From Cladobotryum mycophilum (taxonomy: Eukaryota > Ascomycota > Sordariomycetes > Hypocreales > Hypocreaceae), in NCBI GenBank assembly GCA_036429605.1, contig CM071589.1, positions 1,116,001 to 1,180,000 of the forward strand: a stretch of 64,000 nucleotides of DNA, given 5' to 3'. Every line of letters starts with the position of its first letter. Position 1 is the first letter of the stretch. This document shows, piece by piece, positions 34,971 through 47,082 of the stretch. The position numbers and the translations under genes were made by a program. The notes beneath the pieces were generated by a model. That model had not been told where the DNA came from and ran no database searches. It worked only from the letters and a program-made list of their open reading frames with translations.

Positions 34971-36211
34971 CTACTCATCGTAACCATGCTTGTTGCCCAA
35001 GACACCCTGCCCTCCATTGCTCCGCCTCCTCTTGCCGATCATTTCTCGGACCCAATCACTAATTGTGAATCCCCAGTGGCCGGTCACTAGCACGCCACTG
35101 ATAATGTTGATAAGCTTAACCAAAAAGAAAAGGAAGCCATCCCGAGTCTCTTCGATAGCGAGCAGAATAGGCTCAATGTCGTACTTGAAAAAAATGCCGG
35201 GCACGTTGTGATCTGTCACAACCTTGCTCTGCTCAGTCACGGCGTACTGATTGGTGAAGATCATTCGCGAAGGAGTAGAATACACAGTCGGTACCAACGA
35301 GAGATAGTACTGGAACTTGTGGAAGTTGGCCTCGGCCTCGTTGATTGTGCTGTCCAGGGGGTTCACAAGCGAGGGGTAGAAATGCCCAAAGGACATCTCC
35401 GAGATGATGTGAGAGAAGTTGAACTCTGGGTGTATTGTCAGTTATTATGGACAAAAATCACATGTGTGAGATAAACGCTTACTGTCATGGTCCAAATGTT
35501 CGCCCATCTCCATATATCCGTGGCCGCGAGCAGTAATGTGAAAGTCACCTTGGACTTTGTTCAAATCCAAGCTTCCAAAGACGCGGCAGCTATCTGTGCT
35601 ACCTCTATGTCGAGGTGTCTTTGCCCACTTGGCTCTCCTATTGCCAAGAGCTACAATGTCATGGACGTGCTCCTCGCCGAAGCCTTCATCATGTTGCAGA
35701 TGCAGCCACCCAGCGTCGGTGACGACTTGATTGTTAGCATCCCTGCCGAGCTTATGGATGCCCCTTGCATCAACCCACTGGCTCCAGTTGGTCGGGTCGC
35801 GCTGAAGGCGTGTCGAAGCAAGAATGCGATCTCCCGAGGCATCTTGCACGTTGATGTGGAGATCAGTGCAATGCATGCGTATCACGATGTCGAGGTTGAT
35901 CTGCATTTCGTAGCCGACACCCTTTTCCACAGCGAATGTATGATTCTCGGAACCGCGCCACCATCGACCTAGTTCGGTCCATAGTAGTATGACGGAAATG
36001 AGAACCATGGCTACGGTCCATTTGCCGCCACCTGCAGTTTTCTGGACATATTGGGGTTTAGACTTGGCTGCGGCAGGTTAACAACAGACTGACTGAGATA
36101 ATTGGACTACAGTCGAGGGGAAAACATACGAAAAGCATCAAAGGCGCTGACAATGCTTCCCTTTGCGCCAAAGTTATCATCGTCCAAATCTTGCTTCTCG
36201 AACCCGCTCAT
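34971..36211 (-). CDS. COPII cargo receptor subunit Erv41 (ERGIC-2 type)
   Basis: Cycles between ER and Golgi with Erv46 and retrieves ER proteins. Three exons (36211-36130, 36067-35483, 35425-34971) with introns GTATGT...GCAG and GTAAGC...CCAG give 373 aa, the family length. After a short acidic N-terminus (MSGFEKQDLDDDNFGAKG) comes membrane helix 1 (WTVAMVLISVILLW), then the lumenal domain. Hallmarks are GYEMQINLDIVIRMHCTDLHINVQDASGD, QGDFHITARGHGY and the ISEMSFGHFYPSLVNPLD block. It ends with helix 2 (FLFFLVKLINIISGVLVTGHW) and a basic tail. The ER DnaJ with HDEL in this window is the type of client that this pathway handles, but the two genes are not linked otherwise. The gene is intact. 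Confidence 0.92.
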
Positions 36212-37856
36212 CTTGCCAGAATTGACCCCACGTGCCTAATTTGGCACTGGTTCGGAAGTATGTGGTCGCAAACTTGAAGTATAGGCAATCGAATCCGAGT
36301 ATAGCGAAATGTCGTATACGAAGCCGTAAAAGAAGGGAAATGGTAGGACGAGCCTACAGTCGCCGGATGAGCTTTGGTTGGGATCCTCACTACCTCATTC
36401 CTTGCGGTGCGGTCGTTAATGTCTGGCTAACCGAAAATGATATCGACTTTTCCAAAAACCCATATGCAATGGTTGACGTTCTTCGGGTAGCCGCTTCGAG
36501 CGGGATATTTTCCGACGTGTTGTAAGCAACGGCGCACATGAAGCACCTTGACTCCAGCATTCAGAAAGGACAACTTGACATAATTGGAACGACGATGTCA
36601 GCTCGGACCCCTGTTTGTGGCTGAGATGATGATTGGTGGACCTGAAAATAGTTCTGGGGCGGCAGGAAAAAGGTCGGCCCGAGTTAGTCAAACATGACAG
36701 GCATCGCGAAGGGGGACCAAACAAGGATGGACGGAGTCAAAAACGTGGAGAGGAGCGGGCATCGAAATGCCAAGCAACGATCGTGGAACAGCGGCAAATC
36801 AGACGCACGGTCGAATCACTTGGCATGATCGTAAAGGGAAAAGGAAGCTACCGGGAATTGAGTTGGCCGTCCGGTTCCAGCGTGTTGGCAGACGCCGGCT
36901 TTGAGCTGCAACTAATGAATGTCATGAGGCACCTGATGGCTAAAGGAGGATGGGAGCAAACTGGAAGGTGTCGGCTGATACGAACGACGACGACTCATTC
37001 ATCGGGAAAGGTAACCAAAAATAACTCAGACCCATTTATCTTTTCTCTACAGCAGTTGATGTCTGAAAAGAGCCAGCGTTCGGCTCCACGTTACATGCAG
37101 AAGCTGGTTTGTATGGAGTAAAACGATCTGACGCTGATGGCCAGACATTCTCTGTTGCAGGTTGCTTGGACAGGGGCTCAAGGGCGAAGCTGAGCGATGA
37201 ACTTCCACTACGGGTGCCTTGCAGCGGGACTCAGCGCTTAGAATCCATGCCCACTTTCAAATCTCCAGCTCTCTTGAGTGGATGGGTCTGAAAGCCTTCA
37301 GTCCCAAAATTGATTGGCTGCTGGACTCTCAAAGACTCCACCAAAATGTACTTTGTATCGTTACATTAGCGGGGGAAGTACATGTGCCACCTCAACTCGT
37401 AACGGAGCGCCTGGGGCTTCATTTGCCGCCTCAACTGCAGCACACCAGCGCCAATATTAGCGGTCGTTAAGGCCTGATGATTCCAAACACGGGTGCCACA
37501 CTACATCAAACACTTCACCACCCCTTGTTGGTCTTTGACCTTTGACCTGTGTTCCTTCATTCCAGCGCCATCAACAATACAGAGAGAGTGGTATTGACTT
37601 TTTCTTCTTCTTCATTCGCGACACAAACATCCCTCTTCTTTATCGACATTCGACCGGGCGTCAATTGCGATAGAGGCATTTCATCGTCAACGTACATTCT
37701 ACTTCCGACTGCCGCCAGTCCGTACATCCGTCGCGCATGACCACCATCTAGAGAGAAACGACTTGCATCTCCTTTTTTCTTTCGCTTTTCTTTCTGTCAC
37801 TCGCTTGACCCTACGTCTTTATTCAATTCTCCAATTTCGCCTTCTCAACTTTCAAC
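36212..37856. other. Divergent intergenic region
   Basis: 1.6 kb between Erv41 (minus) and the GH76 gene (plus). A 162-codon frame at 36633-37121 has no protein-like pattern and was not accepted. The last 250 bp are pyrimidine-rich, as expected of a leader. Confidence 0.4.
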
Positions 37857-39416
37857 ATGCCATTTTCGATCAAATTAGGCGCATGTGTCGCTCTCATATC
37901 CGCTGTGGGACTTGCTCGCGCCCAGGCGGTGACTCCATTCAGCATCAGCTCAGATGGTGCGAGGCCCTTTATGACGATGACTACGCGTACGTTGGAAGGA
38001 GACTAACAATTTCTGTGTTAGATGATATCAAGAAAACCGCCAAGACGCTTGCCTTTGACCTAGTCAGGTACTACCATGGAAACGAGTCTGGCCAGGTCCC
38101 TGGAATTCTACCTGGACCACCTCCGGCTGGCCCATACTACTGGTGGGAGGGTGGTGCGATGTGGGGGACATTGATTGATTACTGGCACTTGACGGGCGAT
38201 TCCACCTACAATGATTTGGTAATGCAGGCCATGCTATTTCAGACGGGGCCCGACAATGATTACATGCCGCACAACGTCACAGCATCTTTGGGTAATGACG
38301 ACCAGGGCTTCTGGGGCATGTCAGCCATGTTGGCTGCCGAGGAGAAGTTTCCAGATCCTCCTTCAGATAAGCCTCAATGGCTAGCTCTTGCGCAGGGCGT
38401 CTTCAACACCCAAGCCAGCCCTGATCGACACGACGCAACATGCAATGGTGGATTGCGATGGCAGATTCCTTTCTCCAACAACGGATACAACTACAAGAAC
38501 AGTAAGATGACTTATTAGATGGTAAGAACCCAGGACTTGGGCTGACTTGCTGCAGGTATCGCCAACGGCTGCTTCTTCAACCTCGGAGCTCGACTTGCCC
38601 GTTACAGTGGCAACAAGACTTATGCTGATTGGGCCGAGAAGACATGGGATTGGTTAGAGGGTGTTGGCTTCCTGGACCCCAAGACCTACGCTATTTACGA
38701 CGGTGCTCATATTGAAACCAACTGCACAGATATCAACAAGGCAGAATTCTCGTACAACAATGCGGTCTGGGCACTCGGCGCAGCGTTCATGTTCAACTAC
38801 GTGAGTGTAATGATTTAGCCGCGTGCTCTACTTGGACTAACCGACTCTTTAGACAAATGGGGATACCAAGTGGCAAAACAGAGTCGATAAGCTTGTCGAC
38901 CACGCTCTCGACGTTTTCTTCGAAAAGGATATTGCCTATGAGCCATCCTGTGAAGGCGTCAATACATGCACCACTGACATGTTGTCATTCAAGGGTTACC
39001 TCCACCGCTGGTATTCGACCATGGCACAACTCGCCCCTTTTATTGCGCCCAAAGTCTTGCCTGTCCTTAAGACCTCAGCAGCAGCAGCTGTGAAGCAATG
39101 CAATGGCGGTGATTTTGGTCGCCAGTGTGGATTTGGTTGGGTAACGGGAAATTTCGACGGCAAAGTTGGTGCTGGCCAGGAGATGAACGTACTCGGAGCC
39201 GTCTCATCTCTTCTCATTGGACAGGCCGCACCACCAGTGACTGCGGACAGCGGCGGTACTTCCAAGGGCGACCCCAATGCTGGCAACAAGGGCGACGACT
39301 TCCAGAAGCACTACAAGCCAATTACGGCCGGTGACAAGGCTGGAGCCAGTATCCTCACGCTCATCATCCTTGGATCTGCGTGTGGCATGTTTGGATGGAT
39401 GAGCATTGGCGCCTAA
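37857..39416 (+). CDS. GPI-anchored GH76 endo-mannanase/transglycosidase, Dfg5/Dcw1 type
   Basis: Acts at the cell wall, where Dfg5/Dcw1 proteins cross-link GPI mannoproteins to glucan. Four exons (37857-37956, 38022-38501, 38556-38800, 38853-39416) give 462 aa, all phases consistent. Signal peptide MPFSIKLGACVALISAVGLARA. GH76 core: PYYWWEGGAMWGTLIDYW, the paired aspartates of NDDQGFWG, CNGGLRWQI, and FSYNNAVWALGAA. Later CGFGWVTGNFDGKVGAGQEMNVLGA. The C-terminus has a Gly/Ser-rich linker and a hydrophobic helix (SILTLIILGSACGMFGWMSIGA), typical of GPI attachment. Several NxS/T sites. No frame problems. Confidence 0.92.
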
Positions 39417-40423
39417 GGTGCGTTTCCGAATTTATGTTGCATGTTTTCCTTGAAGCATATTTGAAAAAGTCATGTTTTGGAGTTGGTCGATTGATTTAAT
39501 GCCGTCATTTTTTTGCGAGGATTTTTTCTAAATTGCAGACAGTATAGCGATGCTGTCTAGATTCTGATTTGCGTTTGACATGAAAGATTTGGGTGGTGGA
39601 CTGGGGGCTGCACATGTTTATATCTGGCGTTGGACTGTTGATTCGAACCATCCGGCTTGGCTCTTTTGATTTCTATTTTTCTTTCGATCTAGGCAGACTT
39701 GCTCTTGGCATCTCGTCTCAGCTCTTCTCACTGGCCTGCACTAGCGGTGCCATCGTGCGGGGGCGGCCGGACACGGGAACGACCTTTGATGCTCCAAGAT
39801 GATGTTTATAGCTGTCTACCCGCCACCACAGCCTCGACCAAAACCTGTGGTGGTTGGTCTCCTGCAATAATGCACATCAGCTTACCTTGTTCAAATATTC
39901 TAACATTCGTGAAATATACCATCTGGGCGATTCAGCAACATAGCCCAGCATTCTCTTTGACGATGACGTGCCTAGTGGGCGAGTCTCGGTGTGGGTTACA
40001 CTGCATTGGCCTGCGCCATCCTTTGATCCTTCGTTTCGAAAATATGGCCACCACGCACACGTGCTTGGTCGGACCATGTTCCCACAGCCTTCCTCGGTCA
40101 CTATTTTGATGGGCGATCATGGCCAGCCATTGGATTGAATGATATTGTTTAGGGCCGCTTGGCTGCCATGGGAGGAGCAATAAGACAAGGTTTTGCGTTT
40201 TAAGATTTTTTTAAAAAAACCGGGGATGCTTCGACGGGCTGAAACTCCTGGATTGTTCTCTGCAACCAAGAATACATCAATCATTATTAGGCTAAGATGT
40301 ACCTTGCACAAGGATGCTTAAATGATCGACAGGTTGAACAGAGAGAGAGGAGAGACGGCGCATTTCTCTCTTTCTTCATCCTTCAAAGACGCTCGTTCGA
40401 TTTTGCGAATCTCTACGCCCGTC
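39417..40423. other. Intergenic region, no gene seen
   Basis: AT-rich 3' region of the GH76 gene, then spacer and promoter of the surface protein gene. Short frames only. Confidence 0.4.
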
Positions 40424-41372
40424 ATGTTGCCTCTACTGCCGATTGGAATCTTTCTCTCCAGCTTCGTCGCCTACACGCATGCGAATAGCGAGTTCATGAA
40501 CCCTCCCACCCCAGGGAAACCGGGCGATTATTCGCAAGTCAAGGTGACGTATCGGGTGGGCGGGACGATGCAAATCAAATGGAATACGGATCTCCCAGCG
40601 GTAGACCTCTACGTCTTTCAGGACTATCCACACCCAAGCGACCCCAAGACTAATTACTATAAGCGACTTGGAGGTATGAGAGAAGACGAACCTCTCTTTT
40701 TTTTTAGTGGACAATCATTAACACGATAGTGTAGGCAACATATCGGGCAAGGCCTTCATGTGGTATGTGAGTCTTAACGACTTATCCACGGATGTTGGCC
40801 CAGGGCAATCGGCCGTGTTATTCCTTGCGCTGTACAAGCCGGGTGCGTCTGGGTACGATGCCATCTCGCATTATGTCAACGTCACTGTACCGCAGCCACC
40901 AACTTCAACGACAAATACAGCGACAACGGGGACAGTGACGGCGACAACCACGCCGTCCGCGTCAATCACAACACCGTCTTCCGAAACAGTCAGTCTCCCG
41001 GCCACCATCCTCAGCAGCGACGGCGCTTCATCTCCCACAGACACAGGCACAGGCACAGGCACACCACAAAATCAGAATTCCAAATCGGAAGGTCTCTCGA
41101 ATGGGGCAGTAGCTGGCATCGCTGTGGGCGCGACCGTCGCTGGCCTGCTTCTCCTCGGCGGCGGAGGCTTACTACTCTGGAGGCGATTGCGCAGAGGAGG
41201 GGAACAGGGTGGCCAGTATGGGCAGAGCCCCCAGGAGACAAGCCCGGGAGTGGATGCGTACAAGCAAATGGGGGCGAATGAGTCGGGAGTTGGAACGCCA
41301 TGGACGCAGGGCGAGGGCCAACCGCAGCTACCCGTGCAGCTACATGGGTCTGAGGTTTATGAGGCACCTTGA
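40424..41372 (+). CDS. Single-pass cell-surface glycoprotein (Ser/Thr-rich, mucin-like)
   Basis: Two exons (40424-40673, 40735-41372; intron GTATGA...TGTAG) encode 295 aa. The start at 40424 gives a clean signal peptide (MLPLLPIGIFLSSFVAYTHA); an in-frame ATG at 40322 would bury it. The ectodomain begins with a compact Ig/Kre9-like strand pattern (YRVGGTMQIKWNTDLPAVDLYVFQ). A Thr/Ser stalk (TSTTNTATTGTVTATTTPSA) and one membrane helix (GAVAGIAVGATVAGLLLLGGGGLLLW) follow, then a basic stop-transfer RRLRRG and a 60-residue Gln/Gly-rich cytoplasmic tail. The layout resembles fungal wall sensors or adhesin-like proteins. No WSC or CFEM cysteines are present, so neither family is claimed. Confidence 0.78.
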
Positions 41373-42195
41373 TCGGGGAGTATTGTTCACTACATGATGC
41401 AGTTCTTTTGTGGGTAGCACGCGCCTTGGAAGGCATTAATAATATGTATAGCGACGGTAGGTAGGTTCTAGATTCCAAAGGCATAAATACCAAATATGGG
41501 TAATTTTCTTTTCATACTCAACACACATTATGATTTTGCTCTCGAACCCCCACACTGAGGTGCTACCTTGGAAGGGGGAGGGGGATACTGGGTCAGAGCC
41601 TACCTTGGCAAGAAATTCATGCCACCCGAGAAACAAACAGAAACGAGGGAAATGAATAGATACAAAGAGGAACAGACAGACATAAGAGAAACAGTCAGAC
41701 ATGAGAGAAACCGTCAGACACAAAAGAAACAGACAGAAACGTCAGAAACCAAGAGACATCTGTCCACCATGTTCAGCGCTCCGGTGTTTATTCCCCACCC
41801 CTTGTGTACCACAGATGCATGAAGATGCGGTGATGCTGCATGTTGCGTCCCATCACATCGATTTCCAGCCAATCACTGTGGCCTCGACCAGGCCTGCCCT
41901 TGGGCAGTGAGAGGCGGGGAGCGGATCAATGCAGCCTGACATTGGTTCAATTTGACATGACTGAAACAAGATTTCTGTCAATTGCAAAATGAGGCGGAAT
42001 GGCTAAACAAATCATAGACTCCAGGTCCAGCCATCCGATGTCAAGGCCGATCTCGTTTCCTCCCTCCCCCAAAATCTCTCTCCTCGTCTTCCTCGACCTC
42101 CCTCAGACTCACCAAAGACCAAGAATCGCCTGCTCTACGTCAGCGTCAACTAATTCGTGTACTGGGGATAACAATTAAACAATACACTGTCCATC
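41373..42195. other. Intergenic region with a degenerate minisatellite
   Basis: Spacer between the surface protein and the ankyrin-CorA gene. Apart from the minisatellite at about 41631-41751 it holds nothing recognisable. Confidence 0.4.
41631..41751. repeat. Degenerate minisatellite, unit about 19-20 bp (GAAACAGACAGACATAAGA-like)
   Basis: About six imperfect copies of a purine/AC-rich unit such as GAAACAGTCAGACATGAGA and GAAACCGTCAGACACAAAA. Its reverse complement resembles the minisatellite at about 50985-51170. Confidence 0.6.
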
Positions 42196-45100
42196 ATGCC
42201 TCCTCATGCCATCATTATACCGCAATCTCTCCCTCCATTAAAAATGGAAGAGGATCGGATGCCGACGAAGGAGCACGTCGTGCAAGTGCAGGCTCCGCGC
42301 TTTCTCAGTCCGTCACGCATCTACATCATTAATGGGGAAAGAGCGACCTCCCAACCATTCGGCTCAATATTAACCCTCGATATTCCGTTTCCCGACCACA
42401 CTTTTCCTCTCCTCAGCGAATTCACCATCCAGATATCCTTCGCCAACTCCGACGACGATGATAATCAGATCGAGGTCCTCCATGTGGCCGTTGGGGTGAC
42501 ACCGGAAGGCATCTCCTCATTGGCTTGCATGCCATACGAGTCCCCTGTCTTCAATCCCAAAACGGATAGTGATGATATCCCCGTCAATATCACGACAAAA
42601 CATACCATCAACAACAATGACCAGGCGATTGTTACGATAGCCCTGAAGACGCCAGACAAGGTCCACAGAGATGCGAATGGAATATCTTTCCTAAGAGCTG
42701 CGATCCTCTTAAGCAGCTATCCGTCAGAGACGAAGATTATGATCGACTTCGAGGATGGTGCTCAAATGTACTTAAAATCCGAGACGAATTCCCCCATGTC
42801 TGCCATCGCCAAGAAGATATTGGTGGCACGCATTGATGGGGAAAAGGGCAATCGCGCTCCTTCATTCGACTTTGAAGCAAAAACCCCCAATACTCAAAAG
42901 TACGAACAGCTTTTGTCTTGGGCCGCTGGAAGTGGAGACACAAAATTGTTTGAAAAATACCTTAGTATGATTCCAGAAGGGCTTACGGCCAGAGACGAAT
43001 CTGGGATGACCCCTCTGACCTGGGCCGCCTTAATGGGGAGAGTCGAGGTAGTCCGCAAAGCTTTGAGGCGGCCAACGCTGGCATACGACTCTCCAGACAG
43101 TCAAGGAAGAACACCACTGTCATGGGCGGCAGGCAATGGCCATGATTCAATTGTTCGGGGGTTACTAATGCACCGGGAGCCTGTCCTTCAAGGTATACAA
43201 CACTTTGGACCTTGGAAAATGGATAAAAGCAAGAAAACCCCAGTCACCTGGGCCGCGGGGAACGGCCACACAACTATTGTCGATGAACTTTTGAAGTACA
43301 TGTCCAGGCCAAGGTTCCGGACACCTGCACTCGAAGGGGGTTAGGGAGTGTTGGATGACGGATCAAGATTTAGAACAGCCATTTTCCGAAGCTGCAGTAA
43401 ACAATCAGCTAGAGACATTGCGCTGTATCATCGATAATCGCATCAAAACATCGCCAGCAAGCGATGATTGGCTCTCCAACAAGCTGCACATGGCCGTACA
43501 CAGAGGTTGGTTATGTGCTGTGAGAGCTCTACTCATTTGCAACGCAGACGTCGATTGCGTAAGAGGAAAACGAACACCGCTTTGTACCGCAGCGAGCAGT
43601 GGATACGTCGATATTATTAATTGTCTCATTGAAAAGGGGGCCAATGTTGAATACCAAACCTCCGAGAAAGAAAGCCCCATTTTCTTCGCCGTTAGGGACG
43701 GGAAGCATCGGGCTGTGGAGACACTCCTTAACGCGGGAGCAGCAATTGTTACCTCAAACGCAGAGGGAAAGACTCCATTGGATATTGCAGTGGACACTAA
43801 ACAGACCATGATCCTAGGAATGCTATCTGAAAGAGACACTGGAAAGTTGGCAAAATCAGTAGAAGACCTCGAGGGTGCAGTTGACAATGACTTCAATGCT
43901 ACAGTGGTCGAATTTTTCTCGTCTGGCTCTCCCAAGTTTGAAGAAGTCCCCGTCGGTGAGCTTATGAAGCGGGATAAAGATCAGCTCTATGCAAAAAGCG
44001 AGGGTCGGGAGGATCTTGCATTCAAATGGTTTCACTTACCAGCAAATAACGTGCGTTCCTCAGACCCCTTATTGCACATGGATATGTCTTGACTAACATT
44101 ACTTTGGCCAGATGAGATGGGTAGAGGTAATGAATCAACTCCCGCACAGTCCCTAGCTTCTAATATATTTTCTAACGGTCTATTAAGGTCTTGATCACTC
44201 GTCTCTATGGAGATTTAGCGTCGGCCTATAGGGTTCTCAAGCCAAGTCGTTGGGTTGATCAACAACACCATGGTGGTGATACGAATACGGACATTCCACA
44301 TGCCTGTTTTATGCTACCATTCTTCCATTCTTTTGAAGGTTCATTTCCCAAGTCCATGAAACTCTACATTGTTGGTGTACTAAAATTGAACGAATCTAGC
44401 AGGAAGTAGCTTTCCGGATAGTAACATGGTTCTATTTGTAAGTCCCAGATCCGCCGCACCCCTTTGAAGCAAACATTGCTGAGACGCTTTAAGATGCCAT
44501 ACCTGCATTGGGAAGACGTCGAGAGCTATTCCGAGCGAACTGATTGCATTGAAGGCAAAGCCAATGACCCACATGAGTGGACAAGGCAACAAAGGCTCAT
44601 CCACGCCTACCTCAAAGGATCAAAAGCGCACCCCCACCATCTGCTTCACGTTCGAAGAACGTTGGACCAGTTCTACTACCACAATCTTAAGGACACCAAA
44701 AAGAGGGACAGAGATCAAGCTGTTTCTCGGTTCCAGTTCGGTCTTGACAAGAAGCTTAATGTGGTTGAATTAGTGGATCAACTTTGGCTATGGGTCCTCG
44801 TAGGGCCATCGGGGAAAGCCGAAACGGTTGTCAGCTGTTTTCCTAGCAGAGATACCTCCGAGTTGCTCCAGATTCATACCAAGATGCCCCCTTCACCGAT
44901 GCCCAACCAAAGAACAACGGCCTACCAAGCTTCTTCTGTGTTGGATCCACGAGGGAAAACCGACGTTTTGCAGCAGGTGAAACAATTCATGATCGAAAAA
45001 TCACAGCAGATAGAGACTGCATATGATCTCGCCGGAATGATTGCTAGCAGATGCTCCAAGGTTTTTCTCAACCCCTCTAATGCTGGGAAGACGTTGCAGT

Positions 45101-46897
45101 TTGCCGAAATCTATAAAACTGCAATCAGCAGTATTGTGAGTGAACCATAATTTTCTTGCAATTTCTCCGAAGAATCTTACTAAACTCTTGCGAAGATGAA
45201 TGATGAATCAGAACTTTTTGAAACGTTCAATACACTGATCCAGTTACGTGGCGCAAGTTTAAGGGGGATCAACCATATGTAGTCGATCGAATCCTTGAGA
45301 CCGTTGATTTTCTCGAAAATTCCAAGTTCATAGATGAAGGGGATCTCAGGGAAGTGCAAAAGCTACGTAAAGAACTATACGAAAATAGTCTCAAGAGAGA
45401 GCTTCCGAATGACGCCGACATGAAATCGCTCTCCAAGGTTAAGGCAACCAGATTCTCAATGGAAATAAAGAAGAGCTTCATAGAGGCACTGCAGAAGCTT
45501 GGTCATTTCCATGTTCTGGATATTACCCAGGAAATCGGGCTGCTCCGTCTAACAAAGGATCTCGAGGATGAGCTAAATATCATGGCGATGGTCTTCGATG
45601 AACAGCAAAATATCCTGAAGAAAATGGAGCATGCTGTTCGCTCAATGAAAAGCGGGGCATCGGCCAAGGATAGTAATGGCTTTGAGCTGGATCATCAAGA
45701 TCATCGGGATTCCGAGATACATTTTGACGGTGGAGACATGAACATGAGCAATAATGCGAAATCCGACTCACCCCCACCATCTCCGACTTCGCCTACCTCG
45801 CCAACACCAAGATTTCTTATAAAACATCCAACATTTGTAAGAAAGGAGTCGGAACTCACGAGTTCTCCGATCCAAGAGGATGAATCTCCGGGAGGTTGGG
45901 AGAGGGCACTCGGCAGTTATAGGAACGGCTCTGCTGGCTCTCAACCTGACTGGGGAACAAAGTCGGGTCCTGCCCAAGGCAGAAGGCAAAGTATATTTAA
46001 AATGCCTATACCCCAACTTTCTAGGAAAAGGATTGACGACAAGAAGACAAAGAGCCATGTCTGGGGCTTGAGCGGTGACTCGAAGAATTCCAGTCTTCCT
46101 CTCCGCACAGTTCAACGTTGTGTAGAAGATGTTAAGCAGATGAAGAAACTGGCAGAGAGAGCAAACCAGGCAGTTAGACACCCTCCCAAGAGCTTTTGGA
46201 ACGACTACAGATGAGCTAACTTTTTGGCAAAACAGCTTATATTTCTCGTCGACTTGAAACAGAAGCAGAGCAATGTTATGGATGCTCGTCTAGCGCGAAT
46301 TCAAGCCGAAGAGTCATTCAAAATGACGCTTTCGTCGGAGAGACAAAGTACGACTCTCATGGTCTTTACAGTCGTCACAATCGTCTTTGTAAGTTTTTTA
46401 TTTCCCCCCTTGTGTCACTGTTATCAAGGTGGCTTTTTTCACCCCCGAAGGCGACCATCCGATGTTGACAACATTCCGTCACACGCAATTATAGTTGCCA
46501 TTATCCTTTATCGCAGCCTTCTTTGCCATTCCCGTCAGTTCATTCTCCGGCGGCAAGGGTGACAGCAGCGGTAACCTATCATTGGGCTTCGTTTCTGCCA
46601 TTATGTGTAAGTAGTGACTTCCTCGCTCCTGGCTGCAGTGAAAATCTTGTGTCAGTATTTTCTAACAAAGCACTCTCTCTCTCTCTCCTATCATCAGTTC
46701 CGGTTTCCGCCTTCATCTCTGCGGCATTCATTTATCTCGGCTTCAATGCGGATGATCTTTTGGAAAATTTCCGCGCATTCATGAAGAGCAAGCGACCAAG
46801 CAATAAGGTGGAGAGGGATCCTCCGGACATGGACGTCGAAGACATATCACTAAGTCCTATATATACACACAAGGCCCCTTTCAAGGCCCCTTACTGA
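42196..46897 (+). CDS. Ankyrin-repeat / CorA-like membrane protein fusion
   Basis: A multi-exon gene, read from 42196. The N-terminal 200 residues are an unassigned beta-rich domain. Two ankyrin blocks follow (SGMTPLTWAALMG, QGRTPLSWAAGNGH, KTPVTWAAGNGH; then RTPLCTAASSGY, ESPIFFAVRDGK, KTPLDIAVDT), joined by a 49-nt intron 43296-43344. After introns at about 44050-44112 comes FKWFHLPANNMRWVE, then MPYLHWEDVESY, RRTLDQFYYH, VELVDQLWLWVL and a coiled region: the fungal CorA-like signature. The C-terminus has ARLARIQAEESFKM, two membrane helices (MVFTVVTIVF...LPLSFIAAFFAIPV and VSAFISAAFIYLGF) and a short cytosolic tail. One frame change near 45210-45245 is not explained by an intron. It could transport Mg2+/cations or act as a membrane effector (inference). 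Confidence 0.8.
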
Positions 46898-47082
46898 AAA
46901 TATCAGATGCAAAAAATACCCAATTTTGAGAGCACCAGATGCACAGCCCACTTTGTGATGAATTTGCCTGGGTCAAGGGATGAACATGCAGATAAAATAA
47001 TGTTCAACCACATTCCAAGAATGCCATAGACAACCGATTGAACAATTATGGCGAATTGCCGAATATATCACTAAACAGCACC

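Noticed and set aside
36633..37121. 162-codon frame in the Erv41-GH76 spacer
   Set aside because: No domain, biased composition, no splice or start context support.
43296..43355. Stop codon and frame change after a G5 run in the ankyrin-CorA gene
   Set aside because: A 49-nt intron GTACAT...GTTAG at 43296-43344 joins both ankyrin blocks in phase, so no run error is needed here.
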